A program made the position numbers and the translations under genes. Of a stretch of 64,000 nt of DNA, positions 35,391 through 49,292 are shown piece by piece. Source of the stretch: Allium sativum. Lineage: Eukaryota > Streptophyta > Magnoliopsida > Asparagales > Amaryllidaceae. The first letter of the stretch is position 1. Each line of letters begins with the position of its first letter. The stretch is from contig CM060910.1 of assembly GCA_030737875.1 (NCBI GenBank), forward strand, positions 614,929,303 through 614,993,302. Direction: 5' to 3'. A model generated the notes under the pieces. It was not told the DNA's origin. It searched no databases and saw only the letters and a list, made by a program, of their open reading frames with translations.

Positions 35391-36805
35391 TATTCATTTT
35401 CTCTTAATGCTATTATATATAAGTAAATCAGCTTTTATTTAATTATAAAATTAACTAAATATATAAAAGAAAAACTCACCTTTGCATAAGTGAAAATCGC
35501 TTCTTTGCTTAAGTAAAAATCAGATTTTCTTTCATCGAAGAAAATAAACGAAATTACAAAAAGAAGATAAACGAAATCATAAAAGTAAACTCACATATAC
35601 TGTTGAAGGAGGGGGGTTCCATGTCATCGATGGACAGTGGGGGAGGCGCACGCCGGTCAATGCAGGCGGCGGTGGTCGGGCTTCCAGGGGGAGGCGGTTT
35701 GCGTCAGGTTTTGGGGACATAAGGGGGCGCGGCTTCATCGTACTGAAGAGGAGAGAGAGGGGATCGGGAGGAGGAAGGAGGAAAGGGGCACGATGGAAGA
35801 GGGGGCGGCGATCGACGAGGCTGCGGCATTCTTCGGTGGAGGGGCGACAGCTCCTCCCTTTTTTTCGATTATGAACGATGGAAGAGAGAGATAAAGGGGG
35901 CCAATATATATTAATATATTTTTATTTTCTTTTAATCCAAAAAGTAGCTTTTATTCTTGAACTCGAAATCAAGCCCACCGCCTATCGTCCCTAGCAAATT
36001 ACTCCCATTCCGAACACAATGGGATATGTACCGTAGGCTGATTTGACTGTTTCGATCAGTTTTCGTCAAAATCAACATATAACTTTATATATTGAATTTG
36101 AATGCACATTTCAATTTACCGGGGCCACAAACTAACTAGAAAAATTCCCGAAAAATATTTTCTAGCTTCGTATTGACGATACGGTCCTAACAAAACTAAT
36201 TTCGTCAAATTCTGATACCGTTTGAAAAATGGCCATTTTCCAATCGATTAAAATCAAATAAAACTGGTCAAACGCATTTTCCTTTGCCACGCTCACATAT
36301 CGATTCAAAAAATTATGAAATCTGAAACCTAACAATAACTTGACATCGCGGATCCAACAAAAGTGGTTTCGTCAAAATCCAAGGTCGTTTGCAAAATTCC
36401 CATTTTTAAGGGCTAGAATTCCATAGCGACTATTCTGAATTTTCAATTGGACATAACTTTTGATTCCCGCTATGAAATTTCGATTTTTCGGATTTGTTGG
36501 AAAGATATTCACAATTAGATTCTATTATTTTTGGTTTCACTAAAATCCTGTTTATTTTGAATCCTATACATTCATTTGAATTTTGAAATCGAATTATCGA
36601 ACTACCGCACCATTTTCAATTCCTTTTATAATTAAAATAAAATATTTATATTCTAACGACGACGTATATAAATATATACGTTCCAATTCATTCAAAATAA
36701 ATTTCTCGTCGTTACTATTTAAAATAATTCATTTTAAATATTCAAAATTCGCTAAAATTGCAAAAGGAAAAATTTTAAATTGGTCCAGATTTCCGGGTTA
36801 TTACA

Positions 36806-36818
36806 ATCTCCCTCACTT
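36806..36818 (-). other. Polypurine tract, element D
   Basis: Minus-strand AAGTGAGGGAGAT directly before the LTR start TGTAATAACC. Confidence 0.88.
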
Positions 36819-36952
36819 AAAACTTTTCGTCCCCTAAAAGGAACAAAGCCGAAAGTTGTTTAACTAATCAACTCAACTTTCATTGTTTTCTTCTCGGCTT
36901 AAGTTCTTCAACTTTTCAGTTTCTGAGAACTTTTCAAATTTTTCAAAAATTT

Positions 36953-37190
36953 GGCTAACACCCTAAATTTTCAAAAAATTTCGCCATAACCTCCCCTACA
37001 CCGGGGACTTCGGGATATTTCATATAGCCTCCCATGTCCTTCTTCAATCCAAAAGAAAAGGAAAAAGCCAATCGGCTCATAAAATCATGATCACCCAAAC
37101 AAAACAGTAAATTATGGTAAACATGTACCTATTTGTCGGGCAAACAATTTTATTCTTCTGCTCTAGCCTCCTTGCTATGACCTGTTCAGT
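36953..37190 (-). ncRNA. Conserved internal domain, element D
   Basis: On the minus strand it has ACTGAACAGGTCATAGCAAG, GAGGCTAGAG, TTGCCCGACAAATAGGTACA, TTTACTGTTTTGTTTGGGTG, TTTTATGAGCCGATTGGCT, GGGAGGCTAT, GGGGAGGTTATGGCGAAA and GGTGTTAGCC. It has lost the second AGCC-N4-GGCT unit seen in B and F. One of five copies in the window. Confidence 0.65.
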
Positions 37191-37825
37191 GTAAGTACAT
37201 GTATATGCGAGCAAATGCGACAAATTTTCAATACAATTCACTATTTGATTCAAATTGGCTATATAGTTCAAATTTAATTAATAAAACAATAATCAAACAA
37301 CACAACCAGAAATCAATTAGTTGATTAGCTTTTCAAATTCATAACTTTGATATATAGTCAAAAATCACATTTTTGATGCCAAATCACAACAGTAGGCCCT
37401 ATCTAATTTTGGTTCTCACACCAGTCTAATGGAAATATATAGATGTCACACTTTCGAAACTCGAATACCAATTCTAATGATGTTCGAACTATAGTCAGAA
37501 TCATCTCCGGGCGACTAGAGTGTGATTCTATATCTATCCAATATATTTAAACTTCGAATATACGTTTGCAAGGCGTATATGCAAAATCTTTATATATTGG
37601 ATTGTCCAAATCAATTTAAAATAAATAATCAAATACGAATAATTGATTTAAATTTTCAAAACAAAAATTGTTTTCATTTTAAAAATATACTCTTCACACT
37701 CGTTCTAGGATACTACTGATCCCATCTCTAACGAGTCATTCTCATTGGATATTACTAATCCAATTTCTGATGAATTCTTTCATAGGGTTATAATGTGTCT
37801 TGTTCTCTGAGCTTTGTAAACCAAA

Positions 37826-37837
37826 GCTCTGATACCA
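37826..37837 (-). other. Primer-binding site, element D
   Basis: GCTCTGATACCA on the plus strand, i.e. TGGTATCAGAGC on the minus, three bases from the LTR end at 37841. Confidence 0.95.
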
Positions 37838-37840
37838 AAA

Positions 37841-40800
37841 TGAAACGACCCGAACTTCCCCGGTAAGGAAAGCCCAGATAGAATTGAGAACAAGCCACAA
37901 CAGAACGCAGACGGAAGAACATTTCATTATGTATTACAATAATTCATCAGAATACAAGAATATACAGAGTATTAACAAATAAAATAAATTTGATAAATAT
38001 CAGAGATTACAATACATTACATAACAGCGGAAATTAATACAATACACAACTAGAAGTAATACGCGGATACAAAGCTTTCTGAGTATCGTTCGAGCTGTAA
38101 ATCAGGATCCTGTGAATATAAATCTGCAAAACCAAAACTACTAGCTGCCCATGTCAAAATAAGGGCACCTAGAGTTTAGGTTAAAACAATAAACTCCAGG
38201 TCAGTCATGTGACCGGTGTGAGAACTAAAACAGTTATTAATCTTTATTTTAAAGTTAGGTAAATCAAGGGACCACGCCGTATAACACGGAACGGGTTTCC
38301 TCCCAAGAATACCAGTGCATATAACAAAACAGCGCAATGCTTTTTGGAAAAATGAAGCTATTATAAGACCCAGGTCCTATCACACAATGCAACGCAAGCC
38401 GGGGGATAGGGTTTCCCCTTATAATAGCCAGACATGCTTAGTATGTTTAAAACAAATAATTTGATACTACTGTAAGTGCATAGTGTATAAAACAACTTCA
38501 AATCATAAGTATCAAGCATAGACGGCATGGGTACCATATATCATGTCGCCATACTAGGCTCTACAAGCAAAACCGCAAATGTTACGTATTTGGAAATTGG
38601 ATTTCCATCTGTGAACCGAGGCAAAAGATAGTCCTCACCGACTTCGAGACTCTCTAGCCCGAGCCTCAGGGTCAAAGCGCATCGACCCTTGGATCGTCAG
38701 GGCCGGTCCACCGATGTGGATTAATATTCCTGAACACTACGTTTCCCCGCCCTTTGGGGCGTAAATGAGCCAACGAATGACTCCATCGGCATTACGTAGT
38801 CACCGATATATCTGAGGCGCCTTGCAATAGCAACAACCACATAAGTCAAACTCGTCAGGGCATGTAAAACCACTGACGCCACTTCTAACTAGAAAGAAAC
38901 GCATGTCCTCCCTGAGGTCCTCTCCCGTTTTTGGTTCAAAACCGGGGTGTGAGGCTCGCGAATCAACGTTACACAAAGCTATGCCACAAATGCCGTGCTT
39001 TGATCATCAACCACAAGACTCTGCTTTTCAACAGAAGCCTTGATCATATTACCACTTAGGGATGCCACACAGGCAATTCACTCCATGTGTTTGATATCCA
39101 TCAATATATAACCCCTGAGCTCGTACGTCTCAGAGAAGGGCGTTAAGCAAGAGAATAAATTCTCTGCCGCCAAACAGATATATATTTTTAACAGAAATCA
39201 ATCACACAGAATAAAATCCAATGTCAGACACACAGTCCATTTACAAGTTCGTTCTGGGTCTGAACGAAACCGGAGGCACCTAGTACCCCGCATATCCATT
39301 GATCTCCAAGTACGTCTGGACAATCACTAACTGATTCCCTCCTCTTGGGTGTACGGCCCAATCAAGATCATCAATAACCACCCAAATGACGTGAAGACAT
39401 CCGGTCTTCTACCACCATCTTCATCCTCGACACCACGTCGAATCAGTTATTCAGAATGGGATAAACCCGGTCTTTCTGAATAACTCGCATATATAATAAA
39501 CAAGTGTTACACAAACACAACATACGCCTCATTCCAATTCAGAATATACTTTTATTCAAATATTCTTATACTTTGGGAAAGGTTCCCATTAATTTTATCA
39601 AAGATAAATTCTTTAAATTTATTCTTTAATCTTCTTTGAATATCAATTCAAACTAGTCGGGATTAGTGAACCACACCGGAGTAATCATTTATTTTATTTA
39701 CCAATCCCCACCTATTCATCCCATGAAGTAAAACTGGTAATACTTCATATCTAACACCACGGTGTTATCGGTAAATTCAATTACCATTCCACGTTCAAAT
39801 CTAATTAAAGATTTAACTATCGCCTGGAGTAAAACTGGTGATACTCCATTCTCGATCTTTTCAATCTAATTAAAGATTCATTAAAACTCCACTTAGTTTT
39901 AATCTTTAACTGGGTTAAAGAATCAGTGTCATTTAAAACACGGTTCACAATAAACCCAAAAACACATTCCATTAATTATCGGGTCAAAGAACAAGTGTTA
40001 TTTAAAACACTGTTCACGATAAACCCAAAAATCAATATCAATTCAATTCCAATTAAATATTATTTAATTGGTACACTTCATTAAATCTAAATAAAAAGAT
40101 TTAATCTTTTTCTCAACTGGGCTTAAGAACAGTGTTAATGAAGACACCATTCACGACAAACCCAAATCACATTTGATATTAAATACAAGGCTCTGAATAG
40201 AAAATATATCGGCTTATATTCAATATCAAATTCTACGACCAACAAATATCGTATTGGAAATAACGATATAAATACATCCTTCAAATTCCCATAACAATAC
40301 CTGTATCATCACGAAATCCAACATCGAAATATTCCGAAGACAATTTCGATTCAAATCCATTCTAATTCAATTATTGGAAATTATGGTTACTTTTAAAACC
40401 CTTTTCAAATTCAATTTATTTATTTTAAAAATAAATAAATTATTATTCTAGTTCAAAACTAGTTCATTTCGATAAAAATCTATTTTTATCTTTTCAAATA
40501 TGGAGTTTTTCATCCCAATTCTTCACAAATCATTTCTTATGATTTTACACAAATTATTACTATTTTTAATATTTTTATCAAGGCCCGTACAGTCGATTTC
40601 CATCAACGGCCATCGAACTGCACTTACAGCGACCTTTTCCAAATTTGATTTGGACATAATTCCAAGTCCAACCGTTAGATTTCTAATTTCTAATATTCAT
40701 TAGAAAGCTCTTTTCGATACGAACCCAACGGTTCCGTTTTTAGGAGAATCCGACGGTCGGATCTACCGCAACATCCATTCGAAATCAATGGTCGAAATTC

Positions 40801-42182
40801 GCGGACTACCGCGGCGCGGCGCATTCTATTCAGGCCATTGTATTATATATATATAATATATACTTCGTCGATTTCCTTTTAAAACATATTCTATAAATCA
40901 TTTAAAATTCGTTTTCAAAACGATTTCCACTTCCTTTTCAAATTCAAATCAAGATTGAATTTTCCCTTACACATTCGTTTTAAATTCATTTCAAATTGAT
41001 TTCAATTCAAATGGATTTTCAATTCAATTTCAATTCGTTTTCAATTCAATTTGAATTTCAAATTAATTCAATTTCAATTCGAATTCATTTCTATTCAATT
41101 TCAATTCTATTTCAATTTAATTCGAATTTCAATTCTATTCGAATTTCAAATCATTTCAGTTTATTTCGAATTTCAAATCAATTCAATTTAATTCGAATTT
41201 CAATTCACTTTAATATTCATTTAAATTTGAATAAAATCGATATAAATATCGTTCACGTCAAAATGACGTCAATCTAATCAACACGGCTTCATATATTTCT
41301 ATTTTCAAATATTCTATTTCAAATATTTCTTTTTCAAATATTTATATTTTCAAATATTTCTATTCAAATATTCTATTTCAAATATTTCTATTCAAATATT
41401 CTATTTCAAATATTTTTATTCAAATATTCTATTTCAAATATTTCTTTTTCAAAACTGGAATGAGGCCCAATCAATTACCATATAATGTTAATTATACGGA
41501 TTTTCTACAACACATATATAAATTAACAACAATAAATAATCAACCATCATCCAGAGTGCATTCTACACTGTATAAGCATCAAATATAAATATTTAACACT
41601 CATAACAGTCTGTCAGTCAATCGATCGACATACAACTAATTATTGGGATTAGTGTACGTCATATCTCATCCCATTACCCGTGTGGGGTTGCAAATAATCA
41701 AACACAGATTTTATTTGTTCAATTGGGCGATGTGTAAAATTTATCGTCCCAATCAATATCAGTCAAATGTGTGTATATAAACAAATCGTCCGACTTGTTT
41801 ATATTATTTTATTTCATTTCATATATACGTTAAAAATTCTATTTTTTTTAACTATAAAATATTTTAACTACCTAAATATTTTATTTCATTTCACATCACA
41901 TTACACAATCAATTACACTAAAATCCGGTTTATTTTGAATCCTGTATATTCATTTGAATTTTGAAATCGAATTATCGAACTACCGCACCATTTTCAATTC
42001 CTTTTATAAATAAAATAAAATATTATATTCTAACGACGACGTATGTAAATATATACGTTCGAATTCATTCAAAATAAATTTCTCGTTGTTACTATTTAAA
42101 ATAATTCATTTTAAATATTCAAAATTCGCTAAAATTGCCAAAATAAAAATTTTAAATCGGCCTAGATTTCCGGGTTATTACA
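37841..42182 (-). repeat. Element D 5' LTR with internal deletion (4,342 bp)
   Basis: Collinear with the 3' LTR except that about 1.8 kb is missing near 41918-41921 (equivalent to roughly 34730-36540). The junction reads ATTACAC|TAAAATCC and shares CAC between both breakpoints. The loss removes the repeated U3 modules, dyad, TATA box, leader and donor, so this 5' LTR has no promoter and the copy should be unable to transcribe itself. The deletion must postdate insertion. Confidence 0.88.
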
Positions 42183-44075
42183 TTTTCCAAAGTAAAGTTT
42201 TCCAATTTAATATGTTAAATTGGAATTCGATTTGGTAAAACTCGAGATGAGCTTCTGTGAAGAAGACCGTTACTATATATGGAATTTAAAAGGCCTTGCC
42301 GCTATTCCATTTATATTATTAATATGACACGGGAATTTATATCGATTGTATAATATTATGATTTCCATGTAGATTTCATTTTTGTAAAGAAGATGAATTT
42401 GGGTTTATCGTGAACAATGTTTTAAAATTACATTTGTTCTTTAACCCAGTTAAAGATAAAAAAATAATTTCCTAAATTTGAATAATCATAAAGTAATGAT
42501 TTTTGATGTTAAACCCAGATTAGAGTTTTAATAAATATCAAATTAGATTGAAATGGGAATGAGATTATTTAATTTATTGAGTTCTTGAAATGATCGAGAA
42601 CGGAGTACCACCAGTTTTACTCCAAACGATAGTTAATTCTTTAATTAGATTTAAACGTGAAATGGTAATTAAATTTACCGATAACACTATGGGTGTAAGA
42701 TATGGAGTGCTACTAGATTTTCTCCATGGGATGAATAGGTTGGGATTGGGATAATAAATATAAATAAATGATTACTTCGGTAAAGTTCGATAATCCCGGC
42801 TAGTTAATAAAATCTTTTGAAATTGATATCCAAAGGAAGATTAAAGAATAAATTTAAAAGAATTTATCTTTGATAAAATTAATGGGAACCTTTCCCTAAT
42901 AATGTGAATATTTTATTAAAAGAATATTATGAATTGGAATGAGGCGTATGATGTGTTTTTTTATAGCACTTGATTATAAAATACGTGAATTATCCGGAAA
43001 GACCGGGTTTAACCCATTCTGAATAATAAATATGATTACCAAGAGTCGAAGATGAAGACGGTGGTTGAAGACTGGAGATCTTCACATCGTTTGGATGATT
43101 ACTGATGTCTTGATTGAGCCGTACACCCAAGACAAGGTAATAAGTGGTGATCGTTCAAACGTACTTGGAGATCGACGGATATGCGAGGACCTCTCTCCTG
43201 TATTGGACATATGGGACAAGGAATAAGGTGCCTCTGGTTTCGTTCAGACCCAGAACGGACTTGTAAATGGATGGTATGTCTGACGTTTTATTCCTTTATG
43301 CTATATTCGTTGATATCTGCTAAGTATATATCTGTTTGGTGGCGTATAATTTATTCTCTTGCTTAACACCCTTCTCTGAGACGTACGAGCTTAGAGGTTA
43401 TATATTGGTAGAAATCAATGGGATGGTATGGATTGACAATGTGGCATGCTGAGATGCAAATGATCAAGGCTTTTGTTGAAAAGCAGAGCCTTGTAGTTGA
43501 TGATTAAAGTACAAATTTAATTAGCATAGCTTTGTGTAACGTTACTTCATGAGCCTCACACCCCGGTATGAACCAAAAACGGTATAGTGACTGCATGGAA
43601 ATGGACATATGTTAGTTCTAGTTACAAGTAACGTCATGGTATGGAGCCCAGACTGTTTACTTATGTTGAAGTCCCTTATTATTTGTTGGAAAGCGAGGTA
43701 CCTCGGATATGATTTGAATCCCTAGTGGCTCTATAGCGGTCGACATTACTGATCCATTTTAAAGGTTCGATAGAACCGGCTAACATATAGTTTAGGGTAT
43801 AACTAATCATCGACGGATGACCGACCATGAAGATCCAAGGGGTTCACTACAGGGGATCCTGAGGCACTTGCTAGTGTTTCTCAAATTAGGCGAGGATAAT
43901 CCCTTGCCTCAGTTCATAGATGGAAACCTAATTTCCAATACGCGATATTCAGTTTTAGTTGTAAATATATATATATATGGCGACATAATATAATGGTACC
44001 TACGCCGCCTATGATTGATATATTTATATTTGAAGTTGATTTCTTCACTTATAGTAATAATAAAAGATGAAATTT
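42183..44075 (+). mobile_element. Element A, 3' LTR, second segment
   Basis: Resumes A's LTR after D and runs collinear with 3976-5774 plus 11178-11272 (B's insertion point is uninterrupted at about 43966). It stops abruptly after AAAAGATGAAATTT (44062-44075), about 600 bp before the expected LTR end. What follows is the middle of another LTR. Confidence 0.82.
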
Positions 44076-46381
44076 AAAAGAAAATTAACATTTGTTTTGA
44101 TTAGAAAATGAACATTGTTTTGAAAATGCACATATCACTGTTTTGAGATGAACATATCATCGTTTTCAAAATTAAGCATATCATTGTTTAGAAAATAATA
44201 ATATACTTTGTTTGAAAATAAAATAGAACACTTTTTGAAAATAAAAAGATCATTCTTTTTAAAATAAAAAGAGAAATGTTTTAAAATAAAAATAAATCAT
44301 ATCGTTTTAGAGATCAAAATATACATTGTTTTAGAAAGAAGAAAAATAAGGATCATTGGCTTGCAAAATATAAAATTATATTGTTTTTAAAGTATAAATT
44401 ACATTGCTTTAAAAGTAAATAACATAGTTTAAAAATACGATTTGTAAACAAATCGCATCGTAAATAAAAATATGATTTTTACCATATATATAGAACAGCA
44501 TTAAAAATATGATTTTTAATACAAACTGTGTGACACAGACTGCTATGGAACTGAATGGAAGTAAAACGAAATCCGAATTGTCTGGTAAAGACTGACGGAG
44601 TGGAAACGAAGGTGAGAACTCCTCACTTAAATTTCTACATAGTTATTTATTTGATTTTATAACTGAGAAATATATAGAATTGCCAGTTTAGATTTTAATC
44701 AGTTTAATCACTATAAACTGTACACTGTGCTTGATTAGATGACTTCCCTCGTCCACAAACCATGGACGATTTAAATTGACTATATTATATGTTGTTTGTG
44801 ATGTTGAAATGATCAAAAAATAAGGTTAACATAAATTTGGTAGTTGAAATTAGATTATAAATATTTATTTATAATTTGAAGTTTGAACAGTGGAAATTGG
44901 TTAAATTTATTAACCAATAACTTGTTTAAATAAAATGCTGTTGTTTGAAAACCCCACACGGGTCAGGGGATGATAATTTGTTCACATCTCCCTTGAATTT
45001 ATTTATATGTCAATCGATGGATTGACAGTCTGTGATGAGCGTTATTCATTTATTTTAATGCTCACATAGTTGAAAACTTCACTCTGGATGTGATTAGACT
45101 GTATGATGATTATTTATCATTATTGTTGCATTCATGCGATATGTAAAATCCATATAAATGAAAATTATACGGTAATTGATGGGTCACATTCCGATTCAGA
45201 ATATATAGAATGTTTTAAAATAAAATGTTTAAACAATAAAAATTCACATTTTTATTGTATGAATAAAAACATAAAATAATTATTTGTTGAATTATATTTT
45301 TGTATATTAGAAATGTCATCTAGAAAATGTAACATAACATTTATAATAAGAAAAGATATTTTTAATGTAAATAACTTTATACTGTAAAACAACATTTATA
45401 ATGTAAAAAGATATTTCTAATGTAAAAATAACATTATAATGTAAAAGGTACATTTTAGAATCAAATAACATTTTAAAATGAGATAGTACATTTTAGAATA
45501 AAATAACATTTTAGAATTAAAAAGAACTTTTAGAATTAAAATTAATATCTTTGTTGAAATAAATATTTGAAACCAAATTATCATTTTTTTGTTGAAATGA
45601 AATTGTTAAAATAAAAATAATATTTTTGTTAAATAGATTTGTGTTAAAACAAAAATGTCAATTTTGTTGAGTTAGATTATTGTAAATAAAATGAAGTTAT
45701 CACTTTAATTCATTTTGTTAAGATAGAATGGTTAACAAAATGAAGTTGTCACTTTAATTCATTTTGTCAAAAATAGAATTGTTAACAAAATGAAATTAAT
45801 ACTTTTATTCATTCTATTGAAATAGAATTGTCAACAAAATATAAGAATCATTTCTATGTTAAAGAATACATTTGTATATATAAAGAACCTTTATATGAAG
45901 AAGAATACATTTATATGTAAGAGAATACATTTGTATATAAAAGAACATTTTTATAAAAGCACATTTTTATTGTAAATAATGTAAAAGTATATTTTTTTAT
46001 GTAACAACGCATTTTAATGTAAAGATTATTTTAAATATAGAATCTTTGAAAATAAAGAATATTTTAAAATAATATCTAGTGAAGAATAAAATTTTGATTT
46101 TGATGTCTGTCTTTAAATGGACACAAAAATGTAAAATTATGAAGCAGGGTTAAGTATAGAAACACCATTTTTACCCGAACGGGTTTATCAATCGATTTTA
46201 TTCATATTAAAATGAATATCGAAAAGAAGTGATTTCAAAATATAATATTTTGAAAATATTATCATTTTAATATGATAAAGATATAGAATATCCAATTTTA
46301 TTTGGAATTGAAAATGAAGTTGGAATCGTTTTGAAATGAAATTATAAATATTTTATAAATACGTTTCAAAGGAAATCGATG

Positions 46382-46383
<2 letters not shown>

Positions 46384-46427
<44 letters not shown>

Positions 46428-46430
46428 ATA
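46384..46430. repeat. (AT)n/(GTAT)n microsatellite
   Basis: An alternating AT run followed by two GTAT steps and more AT, just before the CGCGCCGCG-containing module at 46449. Confidence 0.9.
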
Positions 46431-48612
46431 TATCATGGCCTTAATAGAACGCGCCGCGCAGTGACCATTCGTGAATTTTGGCCATTAACTTCAAATTGAC
46501 ATTACGGGAGATCCGACCGTCGGATTCTCCTAAAACAGGAACCGTTGGGTTCGTATCAAAAAGTGATTTCCAATGAATATAAGAAGTTTGAAATCTAACA
46601 GTTGGATTTTGAATTATGTCCAAATCAAATTTGAAAAAGGTCACTATGGATGCAGTTCGGTGGCCGTTATTGGAAACCGAATGTATGGGCCATGATAAAT
46701 TTATTAAAAATATGGAAAAATTATGTAAAATCATAATAAATGATTTGAAAAGAATTTAGATGAAAATTCTAATTTTATAAAAATAAAAATATATTTTTAT
46801 CAAAACTAAACTAGTTATTAACTAGAATTAAAATCCAATTAATTGATATTTAATTGGAATTAAATAAAATAAATTTGATTTTTGGGTGGGCGTGAACGGT
46901 GTCTTTAATAACATTGTTCTTAAGCCCCGATTAGAAAAGAATAAATCTTTTAAATAAGATTTGATGAAGTTTTCCAATTAATATTTGATTGGAATCAAAT
47001 GGAATATAATTTGGGAATTTGTAATTCCTTTAATTAAGATTACTGGATTTTCCAATTATCTTTGGTAATTGGAATAAAATGTTATGTGAATTGGGTTTAT
47101 CGTGAACTGGGTTTTTAATGACATTCGTTATTTAACCCGATTGACAGTGAAAAGGTAATATGGAAATTATAAATCTTTTTATTAGATTTAAATGGAAATT
47201 TACCAAATTATGTTTTCCAATTTAATATATTAAATTTGAATTGAATGGAATTCAATTTAATTACAATCGAGATAAGCTTCTGTGAATAAAGGTCGTTACT
47301 ATATATGGAATTTAAAAGGCTTTGCCGTTATTCCATTTCTATTATCGGTCTGATACGGGAATTTATATCGATTATATATTGATCCGATTTCTGTGAAGAT
47401 TCCATATTTAATGGTAGATGATTTTGGGTTTATCATGAAATGTGTTTTAAATGACATTGGTTCTTTAACCCAGTTAAAGATAAGATTAATTACTTAAATT
47501 TGGATAATTAGATTTATCAAATTCTTGAAATGATCGAAAATGGAGTACCACCAGTTTTACTCCAAACGATAGTTAAATCTTTAATTAGATTTGAACATGA
47601 AATGGTAATTAAATTTATCGATAACACTACGGGTGTTAGATATGGAGTACTGCCAGTTTTGCTCCATGGGATGAATAAGTTGGGATTGGGATTAATAATA
47701 AATGATTACTTCGATAATGTTAGCTAATCCCAACTAGTTAAGTAAATCTTTTGAAAATGATATTCAAAAGAAGATTAAAGAATAAATTTTGAAGGATTTA
47801 TCTTTGATAAAATAAATGGGAACCTTTCCCTAATAATATGAATATTTTATTTAAAGAATATTCTGGATTGGAATGAGGTGTATGATGTGTTTTATATAGC
47901 ACTTGTTTATAAAATATGCGAATTATTCAGAAAGACCGGGTTCAACCCATTCTGAATAATTACTATGATTATCAAGAGTCGAAGATGCAGACGGTGGTTG
48001 AAGACCGGAGATCTTCACATCGTTTGGGTGATTACTGATGTCTTGATTGGGCCGTACATCCAAGCCAAGGTAATAAGTGGTGATCGTCCAAACGTACTTG
48101 GAGATCGATGGATATGCGAGGAATAAGGTGCCTCCGATTACGTTCAGACCCAGAACGGACTTGTAAATGGACGGTATGTCTGACGTTGTATTCCTTTATG
48201 CTGTATTCGTTGATTTCTGCTAAATATGTATCTGTTTGGTGGCGGAAAATTTATTCTCTTGATTAACACCCTTCTCTGAGTTTAGAGGTTATATATTGGC
48301 AGAAATCAATGGTATGGTATGGATGGACAATGTGGCATGCAAAGATGCAAATGATCAAGGCTTTTGTTGAAAAGCATAGCCTTGTGGTTGATGATCAAAG
48401 CACAGCCTATTTAGGCACAGCTTTGTGTATAGCGTTACTTCGCGAGCTTCACACCCTGGTATGAACCAAAAACGGGATGAGGACTGCAGGGAAATGGACA
48501 TATGTTAGTTTCTAGCTAGGAGGGATGTCAGCGTTTACAAGCCCTGGCATTTTACTCATGTGGATGATGCTTATTACTTGATGGATAGAGAGGCGCCTCG
48601 GATATATATATT

Positions 48613-48649
<37 letters not shown>

Positions 48650-49243
48650 CGGTCACTGCGGGACCGATGGATGTTCTGGTTGACATTACTGACCATATTA
48701 TATTATGCCCCATAGCACAGGCTAATATATAGTTTACGGTATTGCCAATCATCGACGGATGACCGGCTCTGTTGATAACCGCAGGTGCAGTCGCGGCTGT
48801 ATCCTGAGACTCGGGCTAGAGAGTCTCGAATCGGTGGGGATAATCTCTTGCCTCGGTTCATAGATGGAAACCCAATCTCCAATACGCGATATCCAGTTTT
48901 AGTTGTAAATATATAATATGGCGACCTAATATAATGGTACCTACGCCGCCTATGATTAATACATTTATATTCGAAGTTGATTTCTTCACTAATAGTAATA
49001 ATAAAAGATGAAATTTCGCGTATCAAGCATTTTTGGCTATTATAAGGGAAAACTCTATCCTCCGACTGCGTTCATTGTGTGATGGGACCTGAGTCTTATA
49101 ATAGCTTCTTTTTTCCAAAAAGCATTGCGTTGTTTTATTTTAAACTAAGATCATGTGGAGTAAACCTGTTCCGTGTTATACGGCATAGTCCCATGATTCA
49201 CTTTCCTTAAAATCAAGTTAATAACTATTTTGAGTTCTCATAC

Positions 49244-49292
49244 CAGTCCCATGACTGACCTGGAGTTTATTGTTTCAACCTAAACTCTGGGT
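49244..49292 (+). other. Paired hairpins near LTR end (chimeric piece)
   Basis: CAGTC/GACTG, then ACCTGGAGTTTA/TAAACTCTGGGT, as in C, about 325 nt before the LTR end. Confidence 0.6.

Larger units (their letters stand above)
30676..36805 (-). repeat. Element D 3' LTR (6,130 bp)
   Basis: On the minus strand it starts TGTAATAACCCGG (from 36805) and ends GGGTCGTTTCA (30676). It includes the repeated U3 module (about 36125-36400), dyad 36004-36023, a TATATATT box (35904-35911), GC-rich leader (about 35595-35880), donor-like GTGAGT sites (35589-35594 and 35474-35479), a 31-bp tandem array (about 35215-35390), palindrome 34850-34864, degenerate AAATATTTC and GAATTTCAA repeats (33840-34260), CCGTCGG module near 33560 and hairpin 31002-31036. 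Confidence 0.9.
36806..37840 (-). other. Element D internal region (1,035 bp, non-coding)
   Basis: From right to left: primer site (37826-37837), conserved post-primer stretch, an inverted repeat (37471-37501), the conserved domain (36953-37190), the pre-tract hairpin (36823-36840) and polypurine tract (36806-36818). By my boundaries its length equals that of C's internal region although the sequences have diverged, hinting that spacing matters or that both descend from one master copy. Confidence 0.9.
30676..42182 (-). mobile_element. Element D, complete giant-LTR element nested in A
   Basis: An 11.5-kb minus-strand element flanked by TTTTC. Its 3' LTR is 30676-36805, internal region 36806-37840 and 5' LTR 37841-42182. 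Primer site and polypurine tract are intact and there is no coding capacity. It is related to C in order and in many blocks but clearly diverged. LTR lengths differ (6,130 versus 4,342 bp) because the 5' LTR lost about 1.8 kb. Confidence 0.92.
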
